A DNA stretch of 64,000 nucleotides from Gordoniibacillus kamchatkensis (GCF_000829455.1 NZ_JXAK01000005.1:1-64000); one strand, 5' to 3'. Positions 36,620-47,640 are shown, counted from the first letter of the stretch. Numbers and translations: made by a program. Notes: generated by a model from the sequence alone, not told the origin.

Positions 36620-38949
36620 TTAAACAATTGGAAGCTTGATCGTTTTGTGATCGATCATGTAATGAATGAAGATGAGAAGTTCGGATTTTAGTGCCGGGTT
36701 AGCTTGTTCGTCCGAAAATTTTTCGATCTTGTCGCTTAGCTGCTTCAGGGAATCGTACCCTTTAGCCTCAAAGAAGGCGGCTTGATCCGCTTTGCCTTGA
36801 TCTCTGAATACGACCGCTTGCCGGAAAGTCTTCTCCACGTTGTCGATGTGGCTGACGACGGATTCCTGAGTTCCCTTTTGCCCGAAGGATTCGTTCTGTA
36901 CGAGGCTCGCAGGTTCGCGATCGTTGCGGATGTCACCTTGACGGTTTGCGTTTGCGGAAGCTCGACATTCCCCGCTTTGTCAATAGCATGGAATTGAATA
37001 TCGAGGATGGCGTCTTGGTTCAGCGCAAAAGATCCGGTATAGAGATTCCACGTATTTCCGCGATCCAAGCTGTACTCGATTTTCTCCACGCCAGAATAAT
37101 CGTCCACCGCCGCAAGACGAACGATGGCCTCGTGCAGGTAGGAACCGTCTCTCAAAAGCGTGCCATCTAGGGTCAATGTCGTCGTCGGAGGAACCGAATC
37201 CTTGACGGTCAAATGGTATTGATCCTGCACACCGCCATATTCGGCGGTGATGACCGTATCTCCTGGACGCAGCGCGGTAATCATACCGCTAGTTTTGTCT
37301 ACGGATGCAACTTCGGTATCGCTGCTCGTAAAGGTAAGTCCTTCCGTCACCAACTCGGTCGAAAAATCGCTATAAGTCGCTTTGACGACAGTCTGGCTCG
37401 TCTCGCCCGCTTTCATAGGATCGATGGTTTGAATTCGGATTGCCCACAAGGTGACAGGGAGCTTTTCCGGCGTGGCGTCGATCTTCATGGAGCTGATGAT
37501 TAGCGGAAGTTTATTGGCCGCTACGATGCGCATATCGGCCCCCCCGTTTTGGCGATTCGTGAACCTAGCTCCGGGCATGTCCAACGTAACGGTCTGCCAC
37601 TTATCGACCTGATCGGCCTTTATACTGACTCTTGCGGTGCTCTGGTACGTGGCTCCCGTAGCCGCGGATTCGTACTGCAGCACGAACGATCCGGCAACAG
37701 GCGACCGGTATTCGATCGACGCGGTGGCTTTGTACGGCCCGCCGTACATACGTTCATCGTCGATTTTCATATACAAATTGTTGGCGGTGCCGAATGCGCT
37801 GCGATCGAGCTGCAATGCGGTTCTTCCATCGATTTCGATCTCATGCGCAGGTCCGCTTTCGTACGGAAACCAGTCCAATCCGTTCTTATACTCGTTGTCT
37901 TCCCCGAACGCCATGGATACCGTTTTGTCCCCTGTCGCCTGACTGTCGCCGGGGTTCGGATTCGGATCCTGCCAGTCCGTCCGGCTGGCTACATAAGCTT
38001 TCTTCGTAAACGGATCTTTCTTCAACGTGAAGGAGTAGACGACGGTTCCCGGAATATTGACGTAATCCACCGTCAACGTTTCAGGTGTAATTGTGAGACG
38101 GACCGCTCCATATTCCGAGTTGTCGCGGAACATGCTGCCCGGAACGGGAGGGAATAGCGGAGTTAATCCCTGGCCGCCGTTGCCCGTAATGACTTCGTTA
38201 TACCCTTCCGGCGTAACGATATGCTCTGCATGATGATCGTGACCTTGCAGCAGCAGGTCGACACCTGGAGTCATCAGCCAGCGCCGATTGAGGTTATTCC
38301 CGGCTTGGCCGGAAGAGAAGATCGGTTGATGCCCGCCCGTCAACACCCACTTCGCGTTTGCGGAGCTTTCGTTGACGGTATTTTTGTAAGCATCGAATAT
38401 AGCCGGTTGGGCGCCGGTTTGGCTGGACATGTTGCAGTTGACATCCGGATTTATGAAATCGACCAGCCCGTTGCCGAAACCGGCGACGTAGGAAGCGGGG
38501 ATTTTAAAATAATCCAGACTCGGTTTCAGGCTATCCGGGGAACAGCCGTTTCCGTAATCGTGATTGCCGTAAATCGGGAAGAACCGGCCGGCGGCAATAT
38601 CCGTCCAATAGGGCTTCTGATCGGCTTCCACTTCATCAACCGTACCCAGCCGGTACGAATTGTCCCCAACGGTCAGTATGGCTCCGGGATTCCAGGAATG
38701 GACGAGATCCGCCACGGCTTGCTCGTGTTCGCAATTACGGTAGCAGTCCCCATAATCGCCGATGACGGCCAATACCAGCTTGTCGGCCGGCGGCTTCGAA
38801 GGGTCCGCGATTTCGCCGATCCGCTGCAAGCTCGCAGCTCCCAGATCGGCCCCTTCCGCCTGCGCCGTTCCATTGGGGACGAACGATGCGGCCAGCATGA
38901 ATAAAGCGAGGCAAACGAGCAGCGCGCGGTTCATCAAGTTTTTTTTCAT
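36620..38949 (-). CDS. Secreted metallophosphoesterase with Ig-like and C-terminal FIMAH-like domains (frameshifted near 36928)
   Basis: A signal peptide (residues 1 to about 31) is followed by a calcineurin-like phosphoesterase domain with GDYGD, GDNSY, GNHDYG, GGHQP and GHDHHAEH. Next come a carbohydrate-binding-like region, a Big_2 Ig-like repeat (TFTSSDTEVASVDKTSG) and an Ig-like domain with YSLDRGNTWNLY. Adding one C near 36928 continues into DNVEKTFRQAVVFRDQGKAD and ends at 36620, a FIMAH-type tail. About 776 residues, extracellular; it may release phosphate from organic phosphates. Confidence 0.87.
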
Positions 38950-39159
38950 ATGTATCCTCCTCCTTACTCATGATGTAATAGATACGCAGCGAGATTAGAA
39001 TCTAAGTTATGTGATTGATAGATTCCTTCCCAATTTTAGAACGCAAGTATTTTCGAATGATTAACGCAAGGTATGATGAATATTATCGTTCGGACTAGGG
39101 CAGACGTGTCGATTTCACATCAACCGACATCCCGACTTGGCTGATTTTGTATTTTCTTG

Positions 39160-39187
39160 TTGATTTATTTAACCTTCTTTGTATAAT
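39160..39187 (+). promoter_or_regulatory. Promoter of the c-di-GMP riboswitch operon
   Basis: TTGATT (39160-39165), a 16-base spacer and TATAAT (39182-39187) lie just before the aptamer. Confidence 0.75.
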
Positions 39188-39214
39188 AAATTCCAGTAGA
39201 TAAACAATTTATGA

Positions 39215-39292
39215 AAAAGGCAAACCAATTGAAAAATTGGGACGCAAAGCCACGGGTCTAAGGTCCTAACAGACTATGATCGCCGAGTTGCC
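39215..39292 (+). ncRNA. Cyclic-di-GMP-I (GEMM-I) riboswitch aptamer
   Basis: The aptamer begins with GGCAAACC. A stem CCAATT-GAAA-AATTGG follows with a GNRA tetraloop, then GGGACGCAAAGCCAC, the tetraloop-receptor strands CTAAGG and CTATGA, and the closing GCCGAGTTGCC. These are the conserved positions of class I c-di-GMP riboswitches. It lies between a promoter and a terminator ahead of a chemoreceptor gene, as is common for this class. Confidence 0.95.
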
Positions 39293-39344
39293 ATTATTGG
39301 ATCTAATCATCAGCTTAGATCTGACTTTGCATTTTCGGGCGTGG

Positions 39345-39381
39345 AAGCTGCGTCATTACGGCGCAGCTTTTTTTGTTTTTC
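39345..39381 (+). terminator. Riboswitch expression-platform terminator
   Basis: AAGCTGCG (39345-39352) pairs with CGCAGCTT (39362-39369), followed by a long T run. c-di-GMP binding would control whether it forms; whether the switch is on or off cannot be settled by eye. Confidence 0.85.
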
Positions 39382-39405
39382 AATCATGATGGAGGTTGTG
39401 GACCA

Positions 39406-41433
39406 ATGAAAAAGCTGCAGTTGAAGAAAACTCCGATTCGTTTCAAAAAAACTTATTTACCCGTAGTCATCTCCATTACAGTTGGAATTCTGCTTTCCGC
39501 GTTCCTTGCCGTCTATTTGTATAAATCGGAAACAACAAAAATTGAGGACAAGCTGAAATTGCAGTCCGACATTCTTACGGGAACCGTTCAGAAGGGGATC
39601 GACAAATACGTTGAGGTGCTGCTGTCACTCGGCGATTATTACAACACGAAGGACAAGATCGACAGCAGCCGGTTTACCGCATTCGTCAATCGGGCTTTAT
39701 CCAAAAATTCCGGAATTTCGGCTCTCGAGTGGGCCCCGCGCATTACAGACCAACAGCGGGACTCTTTTGAAAAAACCATTCAAAAAGAATTATCCAACGG
39801 TTTTCAAATCACCGAGAAAAAAGCAGACGGCACTTCCATTCCGTCGAACCACAGACCGCAATATTATCCTGTGACTTACGTGGAGCCATTCAAAGCCAAT
39901 GAAAAGGCGCTCGGCTTCGATTTATATTCAAACCCTCAGCGACAGTCGGCAATTGATAGCGCCGTAAAATCCGGGAATATTGCAACGACGGAACGGGTAA
40001 AGCTTGTCCAGGACAAAGGGGACGAGTACGGATTTTTAATGTTTTTGCCCGTCTATGCCAATACGGCCGCAGGACAGAAACCGAACAGCAACGACATACT
40101 CGGGTGTTTGCTGAGCGTATTCAAGATTTCCAACATCATCAACGAGTCGATCAACAAAGTGAACTACCATATCGATTTTGCGATCTACGATGAAACCAGT
40201 GCCCCTGAAAACAGCTTTTTCGGCAATTACGATTCCGAGAATTCAAGTTTCGTCATTACCGGTGAACCGGATGTTAAAAACTTGAAATATTCTTATGAAA
40301 AATCGTTAACGGTAGGCGACAGGCAGTGGAAGGTCGTTTTCTATCCGACCAAGCAATTCATCAGCAACGAAAAGAACAATCTATGGATCTTCCTTCCAGC
40401 CATGCTGCTGCTTATTGCCGTGGGAATCAGTTTCTATTTGTTCGTAACGAACCGTAGAGCGGCAGAAATCAAAAATTTGATCAGCGAGGTCGACAATCGG
40501 AAAGGATTCCTGGAGAACATCGTTTCGGAGGTTACGGCGGTTTCCGAACAGCTTTCGGAAGTGAGTCATAACGTTGCCAATTTTTCACGAATCAGTACGG
40601 ATATGAGCAAGCAGGTCGCAGCAACGATCAATAATATTTCAGAGCAGGTTCAAAGACAGAGCGGCGATACCGAGATCGGATTGAATTCCGTTAAAAGTAT
40701 TGTCTCCAGCATTCAGGAGATCGCAGCCACTTCGGAAACGGCAACCTCCTTTTCCTACGATATGTTGGATGAATCGACCCGGGGTCACGAATCCATACAG
40801 CAGATTGTGAATCAGATGGACAAGCTGAACGGTATCGTTGTCAAATCGTCGGAGTCCATCCGGGAATTAGGCGAATACTCGGAGAAAATTAAAGAGATTG
40901 TCAAAATCATCACCGATATTTCCGGACAGACCAATTTGCTCGCCTTGAACGCTTCAATCGAAGCGGCGAGAGCTGGAGAGCACGGACGGGGCTTTGCAGT
41001 CGTAGCGAGCGAGATTCGCAAATTAGCTTCGCAGTCCGAAGCATCGACACAGCAAATTTCGGAATTCGTCGGCAGCATCCAATTGCAAACTGAACATTCC
41101 ATCCGCGCAATGGAGGAAGTATCGGACGAAACCTCCGCCAGTATTTCTTTGGTGATGGATGCCGGACAAAAATTCGAGCATTTGCTGCAAACCTCGAACA
41201 GCTTGATGGCACAAATCGAAGCCGTTACGAATGCCGTTCAGAGCATATCCACCGAATCGCTGTCCGTCATTTCGATCGTCGAAAAAATTGAAAGCACATC
41301 GAAAGCGAACGAAGCGGAGACTGACCACGTCAGGAAAGTAACGTCCGAATACAATTCCGTCTTTGAGGAGTTCTCCTCGGCCATCGAGAAACTCACGAAT
41401 ATGGTCGAAAAATTGAAGACGGTCATCCAATAA
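39406..41433 (+). CDS. Methyl-accepting chemotaxis protein with CHASE sensor domain
   Basis: The 675-residue protein has a membrane segment near residues 19-39, an extracellular CHASE-type domain (about 60-315; [18 protein letters not shown]), a second membrane segment ([19 protein letters not shown]), no clear HAMP, and a signalling coil. The coil has the chemoreceptor tip [20 protein letters not shown] and [23 protein letters not shown] precedes ATG 39406. It is under c-di-GMP riboswitch control and is followed closely by an amidohydrolase and a permease, so its ligand may be their substrate. Confidence 0.93.
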   Translation: MKKLQLKKTPIRFKKTYLPVVISITVGILLSAFLAVYLYKSETTKIEDKLKLQSDILTGTVQKGIDKYVEVLLSLGDYYNTKDKIDSSRFTAFVNRALSKNSGISALEWAPRITDQQRDSFEKTIQKELSNGFQITEKKADGTSIPSNHRPQYYPVTYVEPFKANEKALGFDLYSNPQRQSAIDSAVKSGNIATTERVKLVQDKGDEYGFLMFLPVYANTAAGQKPNSNDILGCLLSVFKISNIINESINKVNYHIDFAIYDETSAPENSFFGNYDSENSSFVITGEPDVKNLKYSYEKSLTVGDRQWKVVFYPTKQFISNEKNNLWIFLPAMLLLIAVGISFYLFVTNRRAAEIKNLISEVDNRKGFLENIVSEVTAVSEQLSEVSHNVANFSRISTDMSKQVAATINNISEQVQRQSGDTEIGLNSVKSIVSSIQEIAATSETATSFSYDMLDESTRGHESIQQIVNQMDKLNGIVVKSSESIRELGEYSEKIKEIVKIITDISGQTNLLALNASIEAARAGEHGRGFAVVASEIRKLASQSEASTQQISEFVGSIQLQTEHSIRAMEEVSDETSASISLVMDAGQKFEHLLQTSNSLMAQIEAVTNAVQSISTESLSVISIVEKIESTSKANEAETDHVRKVTSEYNSVFEEFSSAIEKLTNMVEKLKTVIQ

Positions 41434-41455
41434 TCCCAGGAAGGGTCGATCCAAG

Positions 41456-42139
41456 ATGTTCATCCAAGCTAACCCGTATTCATGGCCTTATAACGGTCAT
41501 TTTGATCCCCGAAAAACGGCACTCCTAATCATCGATATGCAAACCGATTTTTGCGGCAAAGGCGGATATGTCGATCAAATGGGATATGACTTGTCCTTGA
41601 CCCGCCGGGCCATACAACCGATTCGGCGGCTGCTTGACACAGTCAGAAAGATTGAAGGTTTTACCGTTATTCATACCCGTGAAGGACATCGGCCGGACCT
41701 GTCCGATCTGCCGGCAAATAAACGATGGAGAAGCAAACAAATCGGCGCGGAAATCGGCTCACAGGGGCCAATGGGGAGAATCCTGGTACGCGGGGAGAAG
41801 GGCTGGCAAATTATCGAGGAGCTCCAACCGCTGGAGAACGAAATCATCATCGATAAACCCGGAAAAGGAAGCTTCTATGCAACGGATCTGGATCTGATTC
41901 TTCGCACCTTGGGCATTACGAATCTCATTTTAACCGGTATCACAACGGATGTTTGCGTTCACACCACGATGAGAGAGGCCAACGATAGAGGTTATGAATG
42001 CCTCATTCTAGAGGACTGTACAGGAGCTACCGACTATGACAATCACTTGGCGGCTTTAAAAATGGTTACCATGCAAGGGGGAGTTTTCGGGAGCGTATCT
42101 TCGTCGGAGCATGTGATTCGAGCTTTAGAAAATATGTAG
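41456..42139 (+). CDS. Isochorismatase-fold amidohydrolase (biuret hydrolase/ureidoacrylate hydrolase-like)
   Basis: The 227-residue protein has the Cys-hydrolase triad: Asp in [11 protein letters not shown], Lys in [13 protein letters not shown], Cys in [19 protein letters not shown]. The motif set, with [19 protein letters not shown] and the C-terminal [12 protein letters not shown], resembles biuret hydrolase (BiuH) and RutB. It likely hydrolyses a ureide or amide. GGAAGGG lies upstream. The gene is 22 bases after the chemoreceptor and 19 bases before the permease. Confidence 0.88.
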   Translation: MFIQANPYSWPYNGHFDPRKTALLIIDMQTDFCGKGGYVDQMGYDLSLTRRAIQPIRRLLDTVRKIEGFTVIHTREGHRPDLSDLPANKRWRSKQIGAEIGSQGPMGRILVRGEKGWQIIEELQPLENEIIIDKPGKGSFYATDLDLILRTLGITNLILTGITTDVCVHTTMREANDRGYECLILEDCTGATDYDNHLAALKMVTMQGGVFGSVSSSEHVIRALENM

Positions 42140-42158
42140 GGACAAAGGGGATGGGCCA

Positions 42159-43442
42159 ATGAGCAAGAAAGACCAGGCATTGTTGGAGGAAGAATACGAA
42201 AGCTCGCCGGTACCTGTTCACGCAAGAAAAGGGCTTTTATCCGTATCGTTAGTTTGGGTCGGATTCCCGATGATCATGACGGGAACCGTCACCGGAGCAA
42301 CTATCGTTTCCGGTTTGGGCTTTATAAAAGGAATGCTTGCCATCCTGCTGGGAAATCTGATTTTATTCGCTTACGTAGGCATTTTGGGTTATTTGTCAAC
42401 GAAAAAGGGCTATAACTTCAGTATGCAGGCTTCCATTACGTTCGGCAAAAAGGGTTCCATCCTTGTGTCCGGGCTGCTTTCCACGCTGGTCATCGGATGG
42501 TTTGCGGTTCAGACCGGATTAACGGGCAGCAGCATGCATTCGGCGTTCGGCTCGAGCACCTTCGCCATCACCCTGCTGGCGGGTATCCTGTACATTTTGG
42601 TTACAATCATTGGGGTTAAAGCGTTAACCTATATCGGCGCTATTTCCGCTCCGTTCTTTTTCATTATCGGTTTATGGGGAGTGAACGATGCGATCTCCCG
42701 TACCGATTGGACTTCCATTTTACAATTCAATGGAAGCGGTGCGTTATCGTTCGGTGTTGCGGTTACGATGGTTGTCGCTTTGTTTGCCGATTCGGGCACG
42801 ATGGCCGCGGACTTTAATCGCTGGTCCAGAAACGCTAAAGAATCCGTATGGGCGACTTTCACCGCCTTTCCCGTGTCCAACATGATCGCCATGGTGTTCG
42901 GAGGACTTATAACAGCAGCAGCATTATCAGACACAAGTTCCGATTTCTTTCAATATATCGCTTCCAAAGGCGGGGCAGTATCCATTCTGGCGGTTATCCT
43001 TCTTTTCCTTAATTTGGGCAGTGTATGCTCCCATTGTCTCTATAACGCATCCGTAGGCTGGTCGAATTTACTGCATAAGAAAATGAGAAAAACAGCTCTG
43101 GTCATTGGCGCGATTGGCACCGTACTTGCATTATCCGGAGCGTGGAATCACTTCATCGACTGGTTATCGTTACTGGGGATCATTGTTCCTCCTATCGGCG
43201 CTGTCATTATCGTCGATCAAATCATCTACAGAAAAAACGCCGACATTACCGACAGCATGAGAACCAAACCGTTCGTGGCATGGGGATTGGGGGCATTGGG
43301 CGGTCTCTTGGTCGAGTTTTGGGCTCCGTATCTTTCCACTGCGTTTATCAGTTTGTTGACGGCGGGTATCTTCTATTGGGTCTTTATGATGATGGAGTCC
43401 AGGCAGACTGCAGAAATAGAAAGCCGGATGTCGGAAGGCTGA
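42159..43442 (+). CDS. NCS1-family permease, cytosine-permease (CodB)-like
   Basis: The 427-residue protein has about 12 membrane segments and NCS1 features (SLVWVGFPMIMTGTVTGATI near residue 29; ADSGTMAADFNRWSR mid-protein). It is close in layout to CodB-like proton-coupled importers of cytosine and related nitrogen heterocycles. It is the last gene of the riboswitch operon. With the amidohydrolase it suggests uptake and breakdown of a ureide or pyrimidine-derived nitrogen source; the exact compound is unproven. Confidence 0.9.
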   Translation: MSKKDQALLEEEYESSPVPVHARKGLLSVSLVWVGFPMIMTGTVTGATIVSGLGFIKGMLAILLGNLILFAYVGILGYLSTKKGYNFSMQASITFGKKGSILVSGLLSTLVIGWFAVQTGLTGSSMHSAFGSSTFAITLLAGILYILVTIIGVKALTYIGAISAPFFFIIGLWGVNDAISRTDWTSILQFNGSGALSFGVAVTMVVALFADSGTMAADFNRWSRNAKESVWATFTAFPVSNMIAMVFGGLITAAALSDTSSDFFQYIASKGGAVSILAVILLFLNLGSVCSHCLYNASVGWSNLLHKKMRKTALVIGAIGTVLALSGAWNHFIDWLSLLGIIVPPIGAVIIVDQIIYRKNADITDSMRTKPFVAWGLGALGGLLVEFWAPYLSTAFISLLTAGIFYWVFMMMESRQTAEIESRMSEG

Positions 43443-43808
43443 TAAATCAGAGGAAAACCGCTTACGTTGGACAACCATCAGGAATGTTTACGAAATATTT
43501 AAGGCTGACGGAAAAGTTGACTCCGAACTGCAAAAGACCTTTTTTTGGCGCACTTGTGGCTGCGTTGACTGATAAGTTCGGAGTTAACTGGAACCTTGCT
43601 TATTTTTTTCGAAATAGCAGATTCGGGTGGTTGCAGGCTGCCGCTTTGAAGTGAGCAAAAGGGTATGATTGTTTGTCACACAAGCACAAAGTCTTTTGAT
43701 CAGCACCTGGAGCGAAATCATTTACGATGTGTTTCACCGTAAAATCGCTAAGGCGAAATCTTTTGTGATACGGTTCTCCGTAACGTAAAGACAAACCATT
43801 GAAAGCGG
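43443..43808. other. Non-coding stretch after the permease operon
   Basis: No gene recognised. It contains an imperfect 14-bp inverted repeat, GTTGACTCCGAACT near 43515 with AGTTCGGAGTTAAC near 43575, separated by a T run. Confidence 0.4.
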
Positions 43809-43840
43809 AAAGACCAGCCCGATAACTAGGGCTGGTCTTT
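43809..43840. terminator. Strong stem-loop
   Basis: AAAGACCAGCCC (43809-43820) pairs perfectly with GGGCTGGTCTTT (43829-43840). Confidence 0.65.
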
Positions 43841-43863
43841 CTTTCAATACATACATAAGTCAA

Positions 43864-44259
43864 TTGCACAGCCGGCAGCTCCTTCATGTTGTTGCCGTTT
43901 GTTCATTCAACCCGCGTGAACCGAGGCTTCGCATCTGCTCAGAACAAACGCACCTCTCTGGATTCCAGAAATTGCAGTGCCTCGCCGAGCATATCGCGGC
44001 CAAAACCGAAGGTCGTTCTCATCATGTCCAACCACTCCGAGTGGCCGGTCAATTCGTGCGCTTAGCCATCAAGCTGGCGGCGGCGACCATCATCTGCGTT
44101 CACAATCATCCAAGCGGCGTCCCTACTCCTTCATCGGAAGACATTGAGCTAACGAAACGTCTGGCGGAAGCAGGAACGATTGTCGGCATCGACGTACTCG
44201 TCCATGTGATCGTCGGCAAAGACCGCTTCTGTAGTATGAAGGAGCAAGGATTTTTCTAG
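43864..44259 (+). pseudogene. RadC (JAB/MPN domain) C-terminal remnant
   Basis: The last ~65 residues match the RadC C-terminus: [20 protein letters not shown] with the HxHPSG metal motif, then [20 protein letters not shown] and HVIVG. The preceding 65 residues do not resemble RadC and the helix-hairpin-helix half is missing, so it is a fragment or a frameshifted gene. RadC-like genes often ride on genomic islands. It marks the left edge of the decayed region. Confidence 0.65.
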
Positions 44260-44327
44260 TCTCATCTTCGGTTGTGCTTCGCCTCCTCCAGGGCAACTTT
44301 CCTCGCCCTGCAAGGGGAAAAGGTCAA

Positions 44328-44381
44328 AAATTTCGCCTAACTTATGGTATGGTTCAGCTTAACGAGTTTATCGGCAAAATT
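44328..44381 (+). repeat. Dispersed palindromic repeat, copy A
   Basis: AAATTTCGCC at the left end and GGCAAAATT at the right end are near-complements. The core reads ACTTATGGTATGGTTCAGCT then TAACG. It lies downstream of the radC remnant; a hairpin AAGGGCA...TGCCCCTT follows at once. Confidence 0.75.
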
Positions 44382-44494
44382 AAAGGGCACCACACTTGGG
44401 ATGCCCCTTGATCCGATCGCTAGCAGGATTCGACATGGTTGGTATCGAATCATGAACATACTGGCAGGAAGTTAGCTTATATTGGAAAGTTGGA

Positions 44495-45973
44495 ATGATG
44501 ATGCCACGTTCACCTCGCGCTCTAGTCATAACCATGTCTATAACCACTGTCGTTCTTCTTCTGGGGTATGTCTATCTTATAACGTTCCCTGGACATAGTA
44601 CCATGTGGGATCTCCCCCGTTTCCACTTTTACGTTATTTCTCCGACACTCCTTGCCTTGGCCGTCAGTGCTATAGCCGTTGGCTGGACGGGGATTCGACT
44701 TCGGGATATGAGTGCGCTCATGCTGGCATTAGCTATCTTATCTCTAAATGGCTTTTTTCTGATTCACGCAATTTCGACCCCTGGGTTCATTGTTGCTGAT
44801 CAACACCACTTGGCAGGTGTTTCCTCACAAGTCGCGATGACAACGTGCGCAGTCTGGATTTTTCTCTCGACCTTATCATCTGACCACTCTATTATCCGCA
44901 TTGTGTCGAAATATCGGAGGAGTATTGTCGTCGGTTGGGTGACCATTATCATCCTGATGAATATTGCGGCTCTTATCTATCCCAGCATTTCCAACTTCAT
45001 TCGCATCGATTTCACGCCATTGAATTATCTGATGGCGTTTCTCACAGTCTTCCTGTATCTTTGGGCGGCCAAGAGATATTTTCAGCAGTTTCGGTTAGTC
45101 AAATTTCCTTTGCATGCGTCTATCGTATTTGGTTCCGTTCTGCTTACCATCACCGAATGTGTCATGGTTACAACCATGATGTGGACTTTGGCCTGGTGGC
45201 TGTATCATGCAATCCTCGCAGTGTCGGCCTTAATGCTGTTGTTTGGAATTATAGCTCAGTATCGGTCGAACGTATCTATAACTCAAACATTTCATCAGGT
45301 GGACGGGTATCCTTCTTTGGATCAACTTCGCATTAGCATCTCCAGCAGCATGCGAAATCTGATTGTCGCCACAGAGACCAAAGATGAATATACGGCCGGT
45401 CATAATTACCGTGTAGCCATGTACGGATTGCAACTGGCTCAGGCCATGAATCTGGATTCCGAACTAATGCGAGCCCTGGCTCGGGGCGGTCTCATTCACG
45501 ATGTAGGGAAAATACAGATTCCTGGCGAGATCCTGAATAAACCGGGAAAGTTGGATGCGGACGAGAGAATTGTGATCGAGCATCATCCTGTGATAGGTTA
45601 CGAGATTTGTAAATATATTGGCTTTATGACCGAAGAGCTGTCCGTCATCCGGCACCATCACGAGAAATGGGACGGGACGGGGTATCCGGACAAGCTGAAA
45701 GGCACAGAGATTTCACAACTCGCAAGAATCCTTGCCATTGCGGACGTGTACGATGCGTTGACCTCGCGAAGATCATATCGCGAGCCCTGGTCTCAAGAAC
45801 GCGCGTTGCAAGTGATTGTTGAGGGCAGCGGCACACACTTTGATCCCGAATGCGTCTCCGCCTTTGTTCGACTCTGTAACAGTGGTGAGTTGGTTTTTCC
45901 GGAGGCCATGGGACACGTTTATGGGAGAGCGTTGGGTACTCAGAGAACAGCAGCAAATCGCTTAGCCAATTGA
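44495..45973 (+). CDS. Membrane-bound HD-GYP domain protein (predicted c-di-GMP phosphodiesterase)
   Basis: The 492-residue protein has about seven membrane segments in the first 250 residues, then an HD-GYP domain. Conserved parts are TAGHNYRVAMYG, the HD pair in GGLIHDVGKIQIP, EHHPVIGYEI, and the GYP-containing HHHEKWDGTGYPDKLKG. HD-GYP enzymes hydrolyse c-di-GMP to GMP. It lies 1 kb past the c-di-GMP riboswitch operon, so it could feed back on it. The ribosome site is weak. It is bracketed by repeat copies A and B. Confidence 0.92.
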   Translation: MMMPRSPRALVITMSITTVVLLLGYVYLITFPGHSTMWDLPRFHFYVISPTLLALAVSAIAVGWTGIRLRDMSALMLALAILSLNGFFLIHAISTPGFIVADQHHLAGVSSQVAMTTCAVWIFLSTLSSDHSIIRIVSKYRRSIVVGWVTIIILMNIAALIYPSISNFIRIDFTPLNYLMAFLTVFLYLWAAKRYFQQFRLVKFPLHASIVFGSVLLTITECVMVTTMMWTLAWWLYHAILAVSALMLLFGIIAQYRSNVSITQTFHQVDGYPSLDQLRISISSSMRNLIVATETKDEYTAGHNYRVAMYGLQLAQAMNLDSELMRALARGGLIHDVGKIQIPGEILNKPGKLDADERIVIEHHPVIGYEICKYIGFMTEELSVIRHHHEKWDGTGYPDKLKGTEISQLARILAIADVYDALTSRRSYREPWSQERALQVIVEGSGTHFDPECVSAFVRLCNSGELVFPEAMGHVYGRALGTQRTAANRLAN

Positions 45974-46024
45974 AAAATGTGCTCATTGTCTGAACCTCAA
46001 AAATTGGCTGCCTGGCTCTGGAGT

Positions 46025-46080
46025 TTAGGTTAGCCGTTACTTATGGTACGGTTCAGCTTAACGGGTCTATCGGCGAAAAA
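46025..46080 (+). repeat. Dispersed palindromic repeat, copy B
   Basis: The core CCGTTACTTATGGTACGGTT continues CAGCTTAACGG, with CCGTTA and TAACGG pairing; the right end is ATCGGCGAAAAA. It lies 52 bases after the HD-GYP stop. Confidence 0.75.
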
Positions 46081-46794
46081 CGTGCCTAAGTGTGCCGCGT
46101 GGTGGCTTGCAGCCTCTTAAAGTATCGTTTAAACAACAAAACGCGGAGTTCATACGCTAAGGAGAAAAGTCCAGTAAATCGTTGATTTTCCGCAGGCTAA
46201 CGAAGATTTTTATCTGGTAAAGCGGCACTACGTGATCGACAGTGCCTAGGCGTCGGCCACTTTTTTTCTGGTTTTTATCTTTTAACAAGTCATAATGATG
46301 AGTCAGTTTAAAACATATTTTTCAGAAAGCTGCCGAATATATCGATTCCAAACCTCTTAGAATCTACAACTCCGGTCTACAACTTTATTTTCTTTTTACA
46401 TCATGTGTTTAGTTTTGAATGCCCCTGGTGCCCTCGTCAAAGGTTAGGGTTATTACACTTTTCCTACAAACAAACTTCCGTCATCGTACAGAAGGGAGTA
46501 GGCTATTGTCGGTTGAATATGAGGTTGTCCACCGCCAAATAATTTGACTTAAACTCGCTGATTTGCCACCAGAGAATCTGGCGGTGAACACACTGTCTGT
46601 AACGGCAAGTTTTGTTTCAATTGATTTGTCATGTTGATCAAATTTTACCTCGAATCTATAATTGAGATAATTTTACAAAAAGGTGAGTGATTCTCATGCA
46701 AATCCTTAAATCCATCACGTCCATCTGTAAGGTGCGGAAGGGATAAATGTAAACGAACCCTTCCGTGGTCATTCCAATTCACGGAGGGAAATGT
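46081..46794. other. Gene-poor stretch before the methyltransferase
   Basis: No gene recognised in 714 bases. It holds a hairpin GGCACT...AGTGCC near 46225-46247 ahead of a T run at 46261-46267. There is also an inverted repeat CACCGCCA...TGGCGGTG near 46530-46588, and CGGAAGGG (46735-46742) paired with CCCTTCCG (46758-46765) just before the methyltransferase ribosome site. Confidence 0.4.
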
Positions 46795-47562
46795 ATGTCT
46801 TTTAGTTACTATGGAGAACTATGCACTGAGGTTTATAATCTCACGAAGAAAATCGGTCAATCTTTGGGCGGGGATATAGAGTATTACCGCGACAGACTTA
46901 AAAAATGTAAGGGTCGCATTCTAGAAGCAATGGTTGGGACTGGACGCGTAATGATTCCGCTTCTCGAATCAGGTCTTAACGTAGATGGAGTTGACTATTC
47001 TCCTGAAATGCTGGCTTCTTGCCGTCAACGTTGTGAGGAGCGAAAATTAGCCGCCAATTTGTACGAATCAACCCTTCAAGAGCTTTCTTTACCGGAAAAA
47101 TATGAAGCGATTATTATTCCAGCCGGTTCTTTCTTGTTAATTGAAAAACGAGAGGAATCCATTAACGCTTTAAAACGCCTTTACCACCATCTGCAGCCAG
47201 GCGGGCGTCTAATTCTTGATCTCTTCCTGCCTGACACTAACTTTGAGTGTGGGCAGTTTGGTGGAACGTCAACATTCGCATTGTCGAATGGGGATATCAT
47301 CATAATGGAAGGCAAGCTTGTTGAAGCAGATTTATACAATCAATACAAAGTCTCATTTTTAAAATATGAAAAATGGCGTAATGGTGCACTGATCCAGACC
47401 GAATTGCAGCGTTTTGCACTACGTTGGTACGGTGTCGAAGAATTTAAACTCGTTTTAGAAAGCATCGGCTTTTCTGACGTGGTTGTATCCGCTGATTTCG
47501 AATATGGCAAGGCACCAACAAATGCGAAGCAGCAATTTGTATATGAAGCCATACGAAAGTAA
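46795..47562 (+). CDS. Class I SAM-dependent methyltransferase
   Basis: The 255-residue protein has SAM motif I variant RILEAMVGTGRVMIPLLESG, then VDGVDYSPEMLASC and the post-II region LQPGGRLILDLFLPD. It is a small-molecule methyltransferase of UbiE/Methyltransf_25 type; the substrate is unknown. The motif has MVGTGR where ELGCGTG is usual. GGAGGG precedes ATG 46795. It is bracketed by repeat copies B and C, and its codon use looks more AT-rich than the left half of the window. Confidence 0.88.
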   Translation: MSFSYYGELCTEVYNLTKKIGQSLGGDIEYYRDRLKKCKGRILEAMVGTGRVMIPLLESGLNVDGVDYSPEMLASCRQRCEERKLAANLYESTLQELSLPEKYEAIIIPAGSFLLIEKREESINALKRLYHHLQPGGRLILDLFLPDTNFECGQFGGTSTFALSNGDIIIMEGKLVEADLYNQYKVSFLKYEKWRNGALIQTELQRFALRWYGVEEFKLVLESIGFSDVVVSADFEYGKAPTNAKQQFVYEAIRK

Positions 47563-47640
47563 GCGTAACTCAGAGGTTCTTGGTTTCCAAGACCTCTTTT
47601 TTCGTACTACGAAAATCGAATCGATGCCCTTTTTCAGAGT

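Noticed and set aside
36490-36620. Second copy of a c-di-GMP or other riboswitch between GNAT and phosphoesterase genes
   Set aside because: Only a simple stem-loop is present, with no aptamer consensus.
44328-46080. Repeat copies as bona fide integron attC sites
   Set aside because: Some copies contain RYYYAAC-like ends but the paired GTTRRRY core is not consistent across copies, and no complete integron integrase is present; kept only as a hypothesis.
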